DNA of 64,000 nucleotides from Temperatibacter sp965603205 (GCA_965603205.1 CBFDCC010000001.1:296481-360480), one strand, 5' to 3'. Numbered from the stretch's first letter, positions 44,366-54,462 are shown. The notes: a model not told the origin generated them from the sequence alone. Numbers and translations are program-made.

Positions 44366-47300
44366 ACACAGCATGACCAAAGAGCAAGCGCGCGCTACAG
44401 AGCCTGAGCTAACGGCTTGGGTGGGCGCGTCGGCGGGTACGGGCAAAACCCATGTCTTAACGGCGCGGGTATTACGTTTAATGCTGACGGGTACAGAGCC
44501 TAATAAAATATTATGCCTGACCTTTACCAAGGCAGCGGCGGCGGAGATGAAAACACGCCTTTTTGAAGAACTTGGTAAATGGACAGTAATGGATGATGCA
44601 GCGCTAAAAAAAGAAATAAAAAGACGTACAGAAGAAGAGGTGGACGCCGAAAAACTATCACGGGCGCGGATGCTTTTTGCTGAGGTGCTTGACGTAGCGG
44701 GCGGCCTTCAGATTCAAACTTTCCATAGTTTTTGCCAGTCCTTGCTTGGGCGGTTCCCGTTAGAGGCAGGGCTAACGCCAGGGTTCGAGGGTATTGATGA
44801 CACGCTAAGCGGTGAAGTGCTACGCGAGGCGCGCGATAAAATGCTGGCGTCGACACGTTTGGTTACGGGCGGCGCTGAACGCAAAGCATTAGAGACAGTG
44901 GCGCAGCGTGTAACAGAACTGACCTTTGATGAGGTGATGAATAGTTTGATGTTCAAAACGTCATCAATCCGAAATGCAGAAGAGCATTATGGGCGTTTAG
45001 GCCTGCGGCCTGCGCTCTGTCGTGCGCTTGATATATCCCCTGATGATACCCGTGACAGTATTATTGCAAGCGCCGTTAGTGATCGCGTCATGAATACCAC
45101 GGCCCTGAGGGATGTAGTTGAAATCTATAGTGGCGGCTCAAAAACTGAGGATAAAATAGCCGAGGCTATCAGGCCGATGGTTATTAATGATGAAGGCGGC
45201 AGAGGCCAGTATTTTGGTGGCTATGTGTCAGCCCTTTTGACGTTGACGGCCACACCTCAAAAGAATATAGGCGGCAAAAAAACATTAGATAAAAACCCAG
45301 ATGTTGAAACGCTTTTACGCGCAGAGCAAGAACGCCTTGTTCACGTCATGCAGAAACTAAAATCTTTGGAAATTAGTGTAGCAACCTCGGCCTTGCTAAC
45401 ACTTGGTATTGCCCAGATGGATCACTATAGTGGTCTTAAAGGCCATCGCGGTCTCGTTGATTTTGATGATATGATTGAAAGCACGGTCAAGCTATTGTCC
45501 AGCGACGGTATTGCGTCGTGGGTTCAGTTTAAACTAGATGGCGGTATTCATCATATTTTGGTGGATGAAGCCCAAGATACAAACCGCGCCCAGTGGCATG
45601 TGGTAGAAACGCTGGCTAGTGCTTTTTATGATGGTGATGGGGCGGTGGATAAAGCGCGCACAGTTTTTGCTGTTGGCGACATAAAACAATCAATTTTTTC
45701 CTTTCAAAAGGCTGACCCACAAGAGTTTGTTAATGCACGCACGCGCGTGTTTGAAAGAGCCGAGACTGGACAGGCGGAGACAGATCTTGTGCCGCTTAAT
45801 CAATCTTTCCGTTCTGGCGAAGCCGTGCTGTCGCTGGTGGATAGCGTGTTCCACGAGAGCGGTGATGCCGTTATTGATGAAGACCCCGTCGAGCATGCGT
45901 TTACCCGCAAAGGCCACGCAGGCCTTGCGGAGATATGGCCCCTAGAAGAACCAAGCACGAAGACACAAGAACAAGAAGGTTGGATACCACCTACTGAGCA
46001 AATTCATGAAGATAACGCAGAGCAAAGAACCGCTTGGCGCATCGCAAAACGTATCAAGACTATGCTGGAAACGGGTGAACTGCTAGAGGCCCAAGGTCGC
46101 CCAATTAAACCAGGTGATATTTTGGTGTTAGTCCGTAAACGCACTGATTTTGTTGAGCATTTAACGCGGGCATTAAAGATCCTTGGCGTGCCTGTAACAG
46201 GTCGTGATCGCATGACACTAACGTCTGAGCTTGCTGTGCAGGATTTGATTGCAGTGATGAAATTTGCTTTGCAGCCTGATGATGATCTGACCTGTGCAGA
46301 ATTATTAAAAGGGCCGTTTGTTGGCGCGTCAGAGGATGATGTTTTTGATTTGGCTTACGGCCGATCTGACAAGGCATTATGGCCGCAGGTTGTCGCAAAA
46401 AAAGATAAATACCCACGCGCATATACATTTTTAAATGACATATTATCTATTGCCGATCGTGGGACACCGTTTGAATTTTTATCCCATATTCTAAATGCGC
46501 TAGGCGGGCGCAAGAAACTTGCTGCTCGTTTAGGGGATGAGGTTAATGACCCCATTGATGAATTGCTGGGTGAAGCGTTAAAATTTGAACGCCAACACCA
46601 TGTGAGTCTGCAAGCCTTTTTACAGGTTATATTAATGTCTAACACGACCATTAAACGCGATATGGAACAGGCTAGCAACGCAGTGCGTATCATGACAGCG
46701 CATGGGTCAAAGGGTCTGCAAGCGCCTATCGTATTTATCGCCGATGGTGATAATCCACCTACAGCGACCAAGGACACAAGGTTGATGGAGATAGCAGCGC
46801 CAGACGCCAAGGCGCCTAAGCTGTTAGTATGGAGTGCTGGCGTTAAGAATATGGAACGGCTTGAGACAGAGAAATCTATCCGCACCGAGAAGATGCTCGC
46901 TGAATATAAGCGTCTGCTTTATGTGGCGATGACACGGGCGGAAGACAGGCTATATATAGTGGGTTGGAACGTTAAAAAGCGCAATAAAGGCGATAGTTGG
47001 TACGGCCTCATGCAGGCAGGTTTTGATAGGTTAGACGATGTAGAAACTATTACGATTGCCGATAGAGATGTTAGGCGATTTAATGTAGCACAAGGCCCTG
47101 AGATCTCGCCATCCAAGCAGTCCGAGCAGAAAAAGCAGGGACACTTAATCGAGCCTTTACCTGCATGGGTATATGGTGAAGCGCCGGATGAACCAACACC
47201 GCCCCGACCACTGGCACCCTCACGCCCTGATGATGTGGAGCCAGCTTGCACTAGTCCGCTTAGCCGTGTGGCTAGTCACCCCTTTAAGCGTGGTCGTATC

Positions 47301-47777
47301 ATTCACACGTTATTAGAGTGGCTGCCAGATGTTAAGATTACCGCGCGGGAGACTGCCGCTAAGACATTCCTCTCAGAGCCATCAAATGGATTGAGTGGTA
47401 GCCAAGTAGATCAAACCTGGTCAGAAGTTGAAGCTCTGTTAAATGACGCCAACTTTGCTGGCGTGTTTGGCCCTAATAGTCGCGCAGAGGTGCCTGTTGC
47501 GGGCATGGTGATGGGACGTGTCATATCAGGGCAAGTTGATCGATTGGTGGTCGCCGATGACCACATATTGATTGTTGATTATAAAACCAACCGTCCACCA
47601 CCGAAGGATGTTAGTTTAACGCCACAGATTTATGTGAAGCAAATGGCGTTATACGCTGCTGCTCTAAAGCAGATTTATCCTGATAAGGAAATACGGGCAG
47701 GGTTGCTGTGGACAGATATAGCTAAATTAATGATGGTGCCAGCCGATATGATGCAATCGAGTTTGTCTGGTATGTAA
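44358..47777 (+). CDS. addA: AddA, helicase-nuclease subunit
   Basis: 1139 residues. UvrD-type superfamily-1 helicase: Walker A GASAGTGKT (23-31), LVDFDDMIE, HILVDEAQDTNRAQW (motif II), QSFRSGEAVL, and IMTAHGSKGLQAPIV (motif V), plus a C-terminal PD-(D/E)XK nuclease (IVDYKTNRPP, D1074 and K1076). With AddB it resects broken DNA ends for RecA. ATG 44358 overlaps the addB stop by eight bases; a TTG one codon earlier is also in frame. Confidence 0.96.
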   Translation: MTKHSMTKEQARATEPELTAWVGASAGTGKTHVLTARVLRLMLTGTEPNKILCLTFTKAAAAEMKTRLFEELGKWTVMDDAALKKEIKRRTEEEVDAEKLSRARMLFAEVLDVAGGLQIQTFHSFCQSLLGRFPLEAGLTPGFEGIDDTLSGEVLREARDKMLASTRLVTGGAERKALETVAQRVTELTFDEVMNSLMFKTSSIRNAEEHYGRLGLRPALCRALDISPDDTRDSIIASAVSDRVMNTTALRDVVEIYSGGSKTEDKIAEAIRPMVINDEGGRGQYFGGYVSALLTLTATPQKNIGGKKTLDKNPDVETLLRAEQERLVHVMQKLKSLEISVATSALLTLGIAQMDHYSGLKGHRGLVDFDDMIESTVKLLSSDGIASWVQFKLDGGIHHILVDEAQDTNRAQWHVVETLASAFYDGDGAVDKARTVFAVGDIKQSIFSFQKADPQEFVNARTRVFERAETGQAETDLVPLNQSFRSGEAVLSLVDSVFHESGDAVIDEDPVEHAFTRKGHAGLAEIWPLEEPSTKTQEQEGWIPPTEQIHEDNAEQRTAWRIAKRIKTMLETGELLEAQGRPIKPGDILVLVRKRTDFVEHLTRALKILGVPVTGRDRMTLTSELAVQDLIAVMKFALQPDDDLTCAELLKGPFVGASEDDVFDLAYGRSDKALWPQVVAKKDKYPRAYTFLNDILSIADRGTPFEFLSHILNALGGRKKLAARLGDEVNDPIDELLGEALKFERQHHVSLQAFLQVILMSNTTIKRDMEQASNAVRIMTAHGSKGLQAPIVFIADGDNPPTATKDTRLMEIAAPDAKAPKLLVWSAGVKNMERLETEKSIRTEKMLAEYKRLLYVAMTRAEDRLYIVGWNVKKRNKGDSWYGLMQAGFDRLDDVETITIADRDVRRFNVAQGPEISPSKQSEQKKQGHLIEPLPAWVYGEAPDEPTPPRPLAPSRPDDVEPACTSPLSRVASHPFKRGRIIHTLLEWLPDVKITARETAAKTFLSEPSNGLSGSQVDQTWSEVEALLNDANFAGVFGPNSRAEVPVAGMVMGRVISGQVDRLVVADDHILIVDYKTNRPPPKDVSLTPQIYVKQMALYAAALKQIYPDKEIRAGLLWTDIAKLMMVPADMMQSSLSGM

Positions 47778-47941
47778 TCGAAAATACCGATTATGGTATT
47801 CGGAAAATTTAAGCCGCTATATCTTGACGATTGGCTAGTGAATACCTAGGTTATACTCATAGTGTATTTCTCACAGGTTTGTTGAGGATAAAGCACATAG
47901 GAATTCTGGGTTTTGCGCCCAATTTATTAAAGGAAAATACC

Positions 47942-48262
47942 ATGGCGACTATTACTGTAACTGATGATTCGTTTGAAGCGGACGTAAAAAATGCATCTAA
48001 ACCTGTTCTACTCGACTTTTGGGCGCCTTGGTGCGGACCGTGTAAAATGATCGGCCCAGTATTAGAGCAAATCTCTGAAGAGCGTGATGATATCATTATT
48101 GCGAAGATGGATATTGATGAAAATCCAGAAGCGCCTACAAATTTTGGGGTGCGTTCTATCCCAACTATGTTGATTTTCAAAGATGGTGAAGTTGTAGCGA
48201 CCACAATGGGCGCAAAGCAAAAATCACAATTAGAGCAGTGGATTGACGGCGCTATTGCCTAA
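47942..48262 (+). CDS. trxA: Thioredoxin
   Basis: 106 residues, standard length. Active site WCGPC (C31, C34), and the cis-Pro in RSIPTML. Cytosolic thiol-disulfide reductant. Start at ATG 47942 with AAAGGAAAA upstream; a longer in-frame extension to 47831 has no family match. After addA, as in related genomes. Confidence 0.97.
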   Translation: MATITVTDDSFEADVKNASKPVLLDFWAPWCGPCKMIGPVLEQISEERDDIIIAKMDIDENPEAPTNFGVRSIPTMLIFKDGEVVATTMGAKQKSQLEQWIDGAIA

Positions 48263-48284
48263 ATACACCTAGTAATGAATAATT

Positions 48285-48314
48285 AAAAGGCTCCTTTTTG
48301 AGGGGCCTTTTTTT
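48285..48314 (+). terminator. Terminator of trxA
   Basis: AAAGGCTCC pairs with GGGGCCTTT (one G-U), followed by TTTTT. Confidence 0.85.
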
Positions 48315-48399
48315 CTCTTAGTGTTCACATATAAAATATAAGTTGTATTTAATAAGCTCTGCTGATATTAGGTGCCTCATATTATATCAGGGGCATAAA

Positions 48400-48951
48400 A
48401 TGGCAGTTTTATCGGCACCAGATTTATCGAAGGAATTTGAGCAATTTTTTGCACATTGGAATGCTTTGGGGAAGCATGAGCGTGTGGGTGTTCCTTTGAA
48501 ATCTGTATTCAAACCAATGGCAATGACATCTTTGTTGCCTAATACAGCACTTATGGAATATCAAGGTCCAGAAGTATTAATTGCGCGTGTTGTGGGTACT
48601 AATTTGGATAATATTCTGGGAAAGAATATAACCAATAAAAATATTTATTCATTCTTCAAAGAGGATGAAAAACCCTTATACAATTCTTTTTATGATAAAA
48701 TAGTAACCCATCCTGTAGGTGGGGTGTTAACGCGAAATATTACAGATTCAAACGGTACACAGCTCTGTGTTCAATCTATTGTTTTGCCGATGTGCGATGA
48801 TGATGGTCGTGTTAGTTATATGCTAACGCTCTATGATGCATCTATTATGAAGAGCGAAACTTTTGCCGCTTTTGATGAATTCCATAGTTTTTCAGGTATG
48901 TCGCACGCGTGGTTAGATATAGGTTTTGGCGTACCAGATACGACGGTTTAA
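48400..48951 (+). CDS. PAS-domain protein (PAS_5-like)
   Basis: About 183 residues. It fits the alphaproteobacterial PAS_5 group: VPLKSVFKPMAMTSLLPNTA and a core with LIARVVGTNLDNILGKNITN. No output domain is fused, so it may be a small signalling or sensory partner. Start at ATG 48400 with AGGGG upstream; ATG 48343 is possible but has no clear site. The last four bases overlap the convergent folC stop. Confidence 0.72.
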   Translation: MAVLSAPDLSKEFEQFFAHWNALGKHERVGVPLKSVFKPMAMTSLLPNTALMEYQGPEVLIARVVGTNLDNILGKNITNKNIYSFFKEDEKPLYNSFYDKIVTHPVGGVLTRNITDSNGTQLCVQSIVLPMCDDDGRVSYMLTLYDASIMKSETFAAFDEFHSFSGMSHAWLDIGFGVPDTTV

Positions 48952-50282
48952 CGCGGCTGAATGCCTGCGGTACGTAACACATCACCTGCTAAATAAAGTG
49001 ACCCGCCTATCAGTACAAAGGGTGGTTTATCGGCTGATGTCTGGTCTGCTATTATTTGAAGCGCTGATGTAACATCTTTTGCGATTGTACCTTTTATGCC
49101 TGCGTCTGTGGCCGCGGCCGCAAGGTACGCAGGCGCTGCCGCCCCGTCTTCGCCAGGAATAGCGACTGTTATCACTTGGCTAACTAAGCCAATAAGTGGC
49201 TTTAAATAGCCCTCCACATCCTTAGTGCCCATCATCCCAAGTATTAAAGTGATTGGTCTATCTATATCTGTTTCTTTTAAAAATTTCGCAATGGCAGTCG
49301 CCGCTGCGGGGTTATGGCCACCATCTAACCATAGGTCACTATTGTCTGGTAAATGCACAGCCAGTGATGAACTTGATATATCCTGTAGTCTTGCGGGCCA
49401 GCGCACCCAGCCAAGCCCTGCCTTTATAGCAGCGTCAGGTATTTTCACAGCTTTTTGCGTGCGGATGGCGGCGATGGCCATGCCTGCGTTCATAATTTGG
49501 TGATCACCAAGTAAGGTTGGTAGTGGCAAGCTTAATGGCCCCTTGGCATCTTCGTACAGAATATGCGTCCCGTCTTCGGCTATTTCTACGAACCACTCTT
49601 TGCCAAATCTTAGACCGCGCATCTTTAGGCTTTTTAACTTGTCAGCGATAGCCTGTTCGCCATCTTTTTGTTGTGGCCCAATGATAGCGGGGCTACCTTC
49701 TTTTAGGATGCCAGCTTTTTCTGCTGCAATTTCCCCCAGTGTTTCACCCAAAAACTGCTGGTGGTCCAGGCTAACAGGCGTAATGATAGTAGCAGCAGGC
49801 GTGCCTATGACATTTGTGGCATCTAATCTACCGCCTAGGCCAACCTCTAAAATGCATAGATCAGCAGGCGTACGCGAAAAGGCGAGTAAGGCGGCGGCCG
49901 TTGTCACCTCAAAGAATGTGATGGGGTCTGAGCCGTTCTCACGCTCGCATTCTTCCAGTAACGTGATTAAATCATCTTCATCTATGAGTTGGCCTGCAAT
50001 ACGGATGCGCTCGTTAAACTTGACGAGATGGGGGCTGGTGTATACATGGACGCGGTGACCCGCAGCCTCTACAATAGCGCGCAGTGTGGCAACGGTTGAT
50101 CCCTTGCCGTTGGTGCCAGCAACATGAATAACGGGGGGTAGCTTACGCTCTGGATTACCAAGCTTATCAAGCAGGCTTTGCAGGCGCTCCAAGGATAAAT
50201 CAATAACCTTGGGGTGTAGCTTCATGAGGCGTTCAAGAACCTTGTCGCTCGTTTTTTCTAGATCAGGCACCATTTTAGACAC
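48948..50282 (-). CDS. folC: Bifunctional dihydrofolate/folylpolyglutamate synthase
   Basis: 444 residues. It adds glutamate to dihydropteroate and to folates. P-loop AGTNGKGSTVATLRA, SPHLVKFNERIR, FFEVTTAAALLAF and a C-terminal LDGGHNPAAATA motif. Six bases after accD on the same strand. The C-terminus overlaps the convergent PAS gene. Confidence 0.96.
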   Translation of the reverse strand: MSKMVPDLEKTSDKVLERLMKLHPKVIDLSLERLQSLLDKLGNPERKLPPVIHVAGTNGKGSTVATLRAIVEAAGHRVHVYTSPHLVKFNERIRIAGQLIDEDDLITLLEECERENGSDPITFFEVTTAAALLAFSRTPADLCILEVGLGGRLDATNVIGTPAATIITPVSLDHQQFLGETLGEIAAEKAGILKEGSPAIIGPQQKDGEQAIADKLKSLKMRGLRFGKEWFVEIAEDGTHILYEDAKGPLSLPLPTLLGDHQIMNAGMAIAAIRTQKAVKIPDAAIKAGLGWVRWPARLQDISSSSLAVHLPDNSDLWLDGGHNPAAATAIAKFLKETDIDRPITLILGMMGTKDVEGYLKPLIGLVSQVITVAIPGEDGAAAPAYLAAAATDAGIKGTIAKDVTSALQIIADQTSADKPPFVLIGGSLYLAGDVLRTAGIQPR

Positions 50283-50288
50283 GCTTGA

Positions 50289-51164
50289 TTATTCTGCTGC
50301 TTGCTTGTGATTGGATCTGCCACCCATCAATAATCCGATGACACGGCCTAATTCCTCTGGCAGTTGATGGCGGTGTGACACGATATCAACCATACCATGC
50401 TCGCGTAGATATTCGCTGCGTTGGAAACCCTCTGGTAATTTTTCGCGGATTGTTTGCTCGATGACACGTGGGCCTGAAAAGGCAATCATCGCATTAGGTT
50501 CAGCAATATGAATATCACCCAACATGGCGTATGAAGCCGATACACCACCTGATGTAGGATCGGTTAGTACCACAATATACGGTACAGCTGCCTCGCGTAG
50601 CATTTTGATGGCAATGGTCGTGCGCGGCATCTGCATAAGCGATAAGATACCTTCTTGCATACGCGCACCGCCAGAGGCTGTGAACATAAGGAAAGGAACG
50701 CCAAGCTCAACAGCTTTTTTAGCACCAGTGATAATACCTTCACCAACGGCCATACCCATAGAGCCACCCATGAAGAAGAAATTCTGAATAGCGACAACAC
50801 AGTCGTTGCCGTCTATTTTACCAACGGCGACTTTAATAGCGTCCACATCACCAGTTTTGGCGCGGGCCTGCTTTAGACGGTCAGTATATTTTTTTGTATC
50901 TCTGAATTTTAACGGGTCTATATTGACCTCTGGCAGATCAAGCAGCTCGTACGTGCTGCGATCAAATAGAGCGTCAAAACGGTCGCTAGGTGGTACGCGG
51001 TCATGATGATCACAGTGCCCACAGACATATTGGTTCGCTATAAAATCTTTTTGAAAAATCATTTGGCTACAGTTTTTACATTTGTGCCATAGATTGTCAG
51101 GCGTGTCCTTACGGTTAAGGACAGCATTTAATTTTGGTTTTACATAGCTGGTGAGCCAATTCAT
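50289..51164 (-). CDS. accD: Acetyl-CoA carboxylase, carboxyltransferase beta subunit
   Basis: 291 residues. The N-terminal zinc ribbon has C29, C32, C48 and C51; the crotonase-fold domain has FFMGGSMGMAVGEGI and FTASGGARMQEGI. It works with AccA to make malonyl-CoA. Located between trpA and folC in the common alphaproteobacterial order. Confidence 0.97.
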   Translation of the reverse strand: MNWLTSYVKPKLNAVLNRKDTPDNLWHKCKNCSQMIFQKDFIANQYVCGHCDHHDRVPPSDRFDALFDRSTYELLDLPEVNIDPLKFRDTKKYTDRLKQARAKTGDVDAIKVAVGKIDGNDCVVAIQNFFFMGGSMGMAVGEGIITGAKKAVELGVPFLMFTASGGARMQEGILSLMQMPRTTIAIKMLREAAVPYIVVLTDPTSGGVSASYAMLGDIHIAEPNAMIAFSGPRVIEQTIREKLPEGFQRSEYLREHGMVDIVSHRHQLPEELGRVIGLLMGGRSNHKQAAE

Positions 51165-51203
51165 GGACGCACCCTTTCTTTATATTTCAAGGACAATATG
51201 TCT

Positions 51204-52028
51204 TTACAGACGACCCATTTTAACACCGTCAGCAAGCGCTGTCACGAACTCTAACACTTCTGGCACCAATCCCTCAAGAGGATTACCGCTTTCATCTAAC
51301 CTATTTGCTATTTCATCGATAATAGCAGAGCCAACAACAGCCCCGTCAGCATGGCGTGCAATCACTGCTGCTTGGCTGGGCGTCCTTATGCCAAACCCCA
51401 CTGCGATAGGCAAGCTAGTTTGTGATTTTAAGCGCGTCATTGCATTTACGATCATATCTTCTGAGGCGGATTTGCCGCCCGTAACTCCTGCAACAGCCAC
51501 ATAATAGATAAAACCCGATGCGCCTGATACGATGGTTTTTAACCGCGTATCATCAGATGTAGGCGTGGCTAGACGCACAAGATCAATACCAGCCTTTGTT
51601 GCTGGGATACGTAATTCAGCGTCTTCCTCTGGTGGTAAATCAACGATGATCAGACCGTCAACACCAGCGGCGGCAGCGTCATGACTAAAACGTTCAACAC
51701 CGTAATGATAGATAGGGTTGAAATACCCCATGAGGACAATAGGGGTCGTATCATTATCTTTGCGAAATTCACGTACCATTTCTAGGGTGCGGATGGTCGT
51801 CGCACCATTGCCAAGTGCGCGCTGTGCCGCCTTGTCAATTGACGGCCCATCAGCCGAAGGGTCAGTGAATGGCATACCAAGCTCGACAATATCAGCGCCA
51901 GCTTTAGGCATCCCCTTTAGCAGTTCTAGCGATGTATCATAGGTAGGATCACCCGCTGTGATAAAGGTGACAAAGGCAGCGCGGTTTTCAGCTTGTAGCG
52001 CATTAAATTTAGTGGATAATCTAGACAT
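51204..52028 (-). CDS. trpA: Tryptophan synthase alpha subunit
   Basis: 274 residues. It cleaves indole-3-glycerol phosphate. Catalytic E49 (VELGMPFTDP) and D60 are in the canonical positions, and GFIYYVAVAGVTG is conserved. Its ATG shares one base with the trpB stop (TAATG), so the subunits are translationally coupled. Confidence 0.98.
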   Translation of the reverse strand: MSRLSTKFNALQAENRAAFVTFITAGDPTYDTSLELLKGMPKAGADIVELGMPFTDPSADGPSIDKAAQRALGNGATTIRTLEMVREFRKDNDTTPIVLMGYFNPIYHYGVERFSHDAAAAGVDGLIIVDLPPEEDAELRIPATKAGIDLVRLATPTSDDTRLKTIVSGASGFIYYVAVAGVTGGKSASEDMIVNAMTRLKSQTSLPIAVGFGIRTPSQAAVIARHADGAVVGSAIIDEIANRLDESGNPLEGLVPEVLEFVTALADGVKMGRL

Positions 52029-53242
52029 TACAGTTCCACCCCCATTTTATCAGCAATAGTGCCTACGTCTTTGTCACCGCGACCTGATAAATTCATCACA
52101 ATGATATGATCTTTTGGCAGGTTTGGTGCAATACGCATAACATGGGCTAGCGCGTGGCTGCTCTCTAAGGCTGGGATAATGCCTTCGGTACGGCAGCAAA
52201 AATGAAAAGCCTCAACGGCTTCATCATCGGTTGCTTGTACATATTTCACACGGCCGTGCTCATGCAGCCATACATGCTCTGGGCCAATGCCGGGGTAATC
52301 TAACCCTGCGGAGATCGAATGAGCCTCAATGATTTGGCCGTCGTCATCTTGGAGTAGATAGGTGCGGTTACCGTGCAATACGCCCGGCGAGCCACCAAGT
52401 ATGGAGCAAGCGTGTTTGTCAGTGTCAACGCCTAGGCCAGCGGCCTCAACGCAGTAAGCCTCAACCGATGGATCATCTAAAAATGGATGGATCAGACCAA
52501 GGGCATTAGACCCACCACCGATACAAGCGACTAATGTATCTGGCAATTTGCCTTCTGCGGCCATCATCTGCTCGCGGGTTTCATCACCGATGATACATTG
52601 AAAATCACGCACCATTTTAGGATAGGGGTGTGGACCCGCAGCCGTGCCGATAATATAGAATGTATCATCCACATTGGTGACCCAGTCACGCATAGCTTCG
52701 TTCATGGCATCTTTTAATGTGGCAGAACCCGAATGCACAGGCGTTACCTTAGCACCCAGAATTTTCATGCGGAATACATTGGGTTGTTGGCGCTTAATAT
52801 CAACCGCGCCCATAAACACAGTGCATTCCATACCAAATAATGCCGCAACGGTGGCCGTTGCCACGCCGTGTTGCCCAGCGCCTGTTTCAGCGATTATACG
52901 TGTTTTGCCCATGCGTTTAGCCAGTAAAACCTGACCAATAGCATGATTAATTTTATGGGCGCCCGTATGATTTAATTCTTCACGCTTCAAATAGACTTTT
53001 GCACCGCCAAGCTCTTCGCTCATGCGCTTTGCGTGATATAGCGGGCTAGGCCTGCCGATATAATTGCGATTCAGATCAGCCAGTTCTGCCTGAAATTCAG
53101 GGTCACGCCACGCTTCATCAAATTGTTTTTCAAGGTCTAACAGTAGCGGCATTAATGTTTCGGATGCGTACCGGCCCCCGTAAATACCGAAATGCCCGTG
53201 TTCATCAGGGCCGTTTCTAAAACTATTTGGCGTATCACTCAT
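52028..53242 (-). CDS. trpB: Tryptophan synthase beta subunit
   Basis: 404 residues. It condenses indole with serine. The pyridoxal-phosphate lysine is K97 (HTGAHKINHAI); ETGAGQHG and the phosphate loop CIGGGSNA are visible. One-base overlap with trpA downstream; trpF lies 66 bases upstream. Confidence 0.98.
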   Translation of the reverse strand: MSDTPNSFRNGPDEHGHFGIYGGRYASETLMPLLLDLEKQFDEAWRDPEFQAELADLNRNYIGRPSPLYHAKRMSEELGGAKVYLKREELNHTGAHKINHAIGQVLLAKRMGKTRIIAETGAGQHGVATATVAALFGMECTVFMGAVDIKRQQPNVFRMKILGAKVTPVHSGSATLKDAMNEAMRDWVTNVDDTFYIIGTAAGPHPYPKMVRDFQCIIGDETREQMMAAEGKLPDTLVACIGGGSNALGLIHPFLDDPSVEAYCVEAAGLGVDTDKHACSILGGSPGVLHGNRTYLLQDDDGQIIEAHSISAGLDYPGIGPEHVWLHEHGRVKYVQATDDEAVEAFHFCCRTEGIIPALESSHALAHVMRIAPNLPKDHIIVMNLSGRGDKDVGTIADKMGVEL

Positions 53243-53261
53243 TTATCTACCTATCACTATA

Positions 53262-53282
53262 TGATGACATAGCTTGTCATCA
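53262..53282 (-). promoter_or_regulatory. Hairpin between trpF and trpB
   Basis: An eight-bp perfect stem TGATGACA/TGTCATCA with a five-base loop and no T-run lies in the trpF-trpB gap. It could alter mRNA stability or act as a weak attenuator. Confidence 0.5.
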
Positions 53283-53308
53283 CTTAAATACTCTTGTGTC
53301 TACTTCTG

Positions 53309-53962
53309 TTAAATCTTTGCCGCCGCGTCAAGGAAAGCTTGAATTTTTTGATGATCTTTCACACCAGCTGTACTTTCAACACCCGATGAAACATCAAGCA
53401 TTGTCGCGCCTGATGCATCTATGGCGGCTTCTATAGTCTCGGCCTTTAGGCCGCCAGCAAGCAGCCAAGGTTTGTCAAATTTTTGCCCCTTAAGAAGCGC
53501 CCAAGGAAAACTAATCGCATTGCCGCCTGGTAGGTCTGCGCCCTTTGGTGGCTTCGCGTCAAACAAATAGGCATCGACATGGTCTTTAAACATATCAACA
53601 GCCTTAAAATCCTCAGCCGAGGCTATGCCAAAAGCCTTTATAATCCGACAACCTGTAACGCCTTTGATCTGTGCGATGTCTTCACGCGTTTCAGCGCCGT
53701 GCACCTGTATCCAGTCAAGTGATAAGGCCTTGGCGGCTTCTTTAATAAGGTCAAAATTAGCGTTAACAAACACGCCTACTCTCTCTGGCCTACGCGCTGG
53801 GCCTGTCGGTAGTTTGGGGCCAAGAGCTGTCGCGGCCTCAATGGTTAGATTACGCGGTGACTTATCAAAGAAGACAAAACCTAAATAGCGCGCGCCAGCA
53901 TCTGCTGCAACGCGTGCAGTTTCAGCGTCAGTGATGCCGCATATTTTAACGTCTATATTCAA
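53309..53962 (-). CDS. trpF: Phosphoribosylanthranilate isomerase
   Basis: 217 residues. It catalyses the third step of tryptophan synthesis. Catalytic C8 (VKICGITD) and the aspartate in LFDAKPPKG are visible, with LAGGLKAETI and LDVSSGVESTAGVKD at the C-terminus. Upstream is a repeat-rich gap; downstream trpB. Confidence 0.97.
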   Translation of the reverse strand: MNIDVKICGITDAETARVAADAGARYLGFVFFDKSPRNLTIEAATALGPKLPTGPARRPERVGVFVNANFDLIKEAAKALSLDWIQVHGAETREDIAQIKGVTGCRIIKAFGIASAEDFKAVDMFKDHVDAYLFDAKPPKGADLPGGNAISFPWALLKGQKFDKPWLLAGGLKAETIEAAIDASGATMLDVSSGVESTAGVKDHQKIQAFLDAAAKI

Positions 53963-54075
53963 GGTCTATGTTTCCATCTTATCTTTTTGAGTAGCTGATT
54001 ATAAACTTAGATATGGCTGTTACCAGCTATTATTCCTTAGCTGGTGAACAATCGGTACTAAAGATTGGGTTTATG

Positions 54076-54174
54076 ATCTGATTAATATCTAACCGTTCAA
54101 GCGCCACTTGTGGCTATCCTCGCATCAGCTCGACCTCGTAGTCACTCGGTACGGATGCTGGGCGCATCCTATTA
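54076..54174 (+). repeat. Intergenic direct repeat, left copy
   Basis: About 98 bases nearly identical to 54356-54454, 280 bases away in the same orientation. It carries the core CCGTTCAAGCGCCACT and GGCTATCCTCGCAT and ends with GGGCGCATCCTATT. The reverse-complement core is also at 12571-12612 and, shortened, at 21378-21424. Confidence 0.9.
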
Positions 54175-54206
54175 TCATTCGTCATTTCCCACCATTCCAC
54201 CCTGTC

Positions 54207-54226
54207 ATTCCCGCGAAGGCGGGAAT
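54207..54226. repeat. REP-like hairpin
   Basis: ATTCCCGC and GCGGGAAT form a perfect eight-bp stem around a four-base loop. This motif (CATTCCCGCGAAGGCGGGAA) is a widely distributed bacterial palindrome, recalled from many genomes. Confidence 0.85.
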
Positions 54227-54256
54227 CTAGTGGTTCGTTCCCACCACACCACAGTC

Positions 54257-54343
54257 GTCACTCCAGACTTGATCTGGAGTCCATTTATCCGTCCGATAAT
54301 TTTATCTAAGCTATACATGGATGCCAGATCAAGTCTGGGTGAC
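54257..54343. repeat. Inverted pair of 26-27 base palindromic elements
   Basis: 54257-54283 (hairpin ACTCCAGA/TCTGGAGT) and 54318-54343 are inverted copies of one element, 34 bases apart, differing at a few positions. They resemble the common alphaproteobacterial palindrome with a GATCAAGTC centre. Pairing of the two would form one long stem, as in small non-autonomous elements. Confidence 0.85.
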
Positions 54344-54355
54344 GGGGGACTTTGT

Positions 54356-54454
54356 GATCTTGATTAATATCTATCCGTTCAAGCGCCACTGGTGGCTATC
54401 CTCGCATCAGCTCGGCCTCGTAGTCACTCGGTACGGATGCTGGGCGCATCCTAT
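54356..54454 (+). repeat. Intergenic direct repeat, right copy
   Basis: Same as the left copy at 54076-54174 with only a few base changes. It is followed at once by the terminator of the fadJ-like gene. Confidence 0.9.
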
Positions 54455-54462
54455 TGTGTGAT

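Noticed and set aside
46355..46885. 176-codon antisense frame opposite addA
   Set aside because: Low-complexity translation opposite conserved helicase motifs; no ribosome site.
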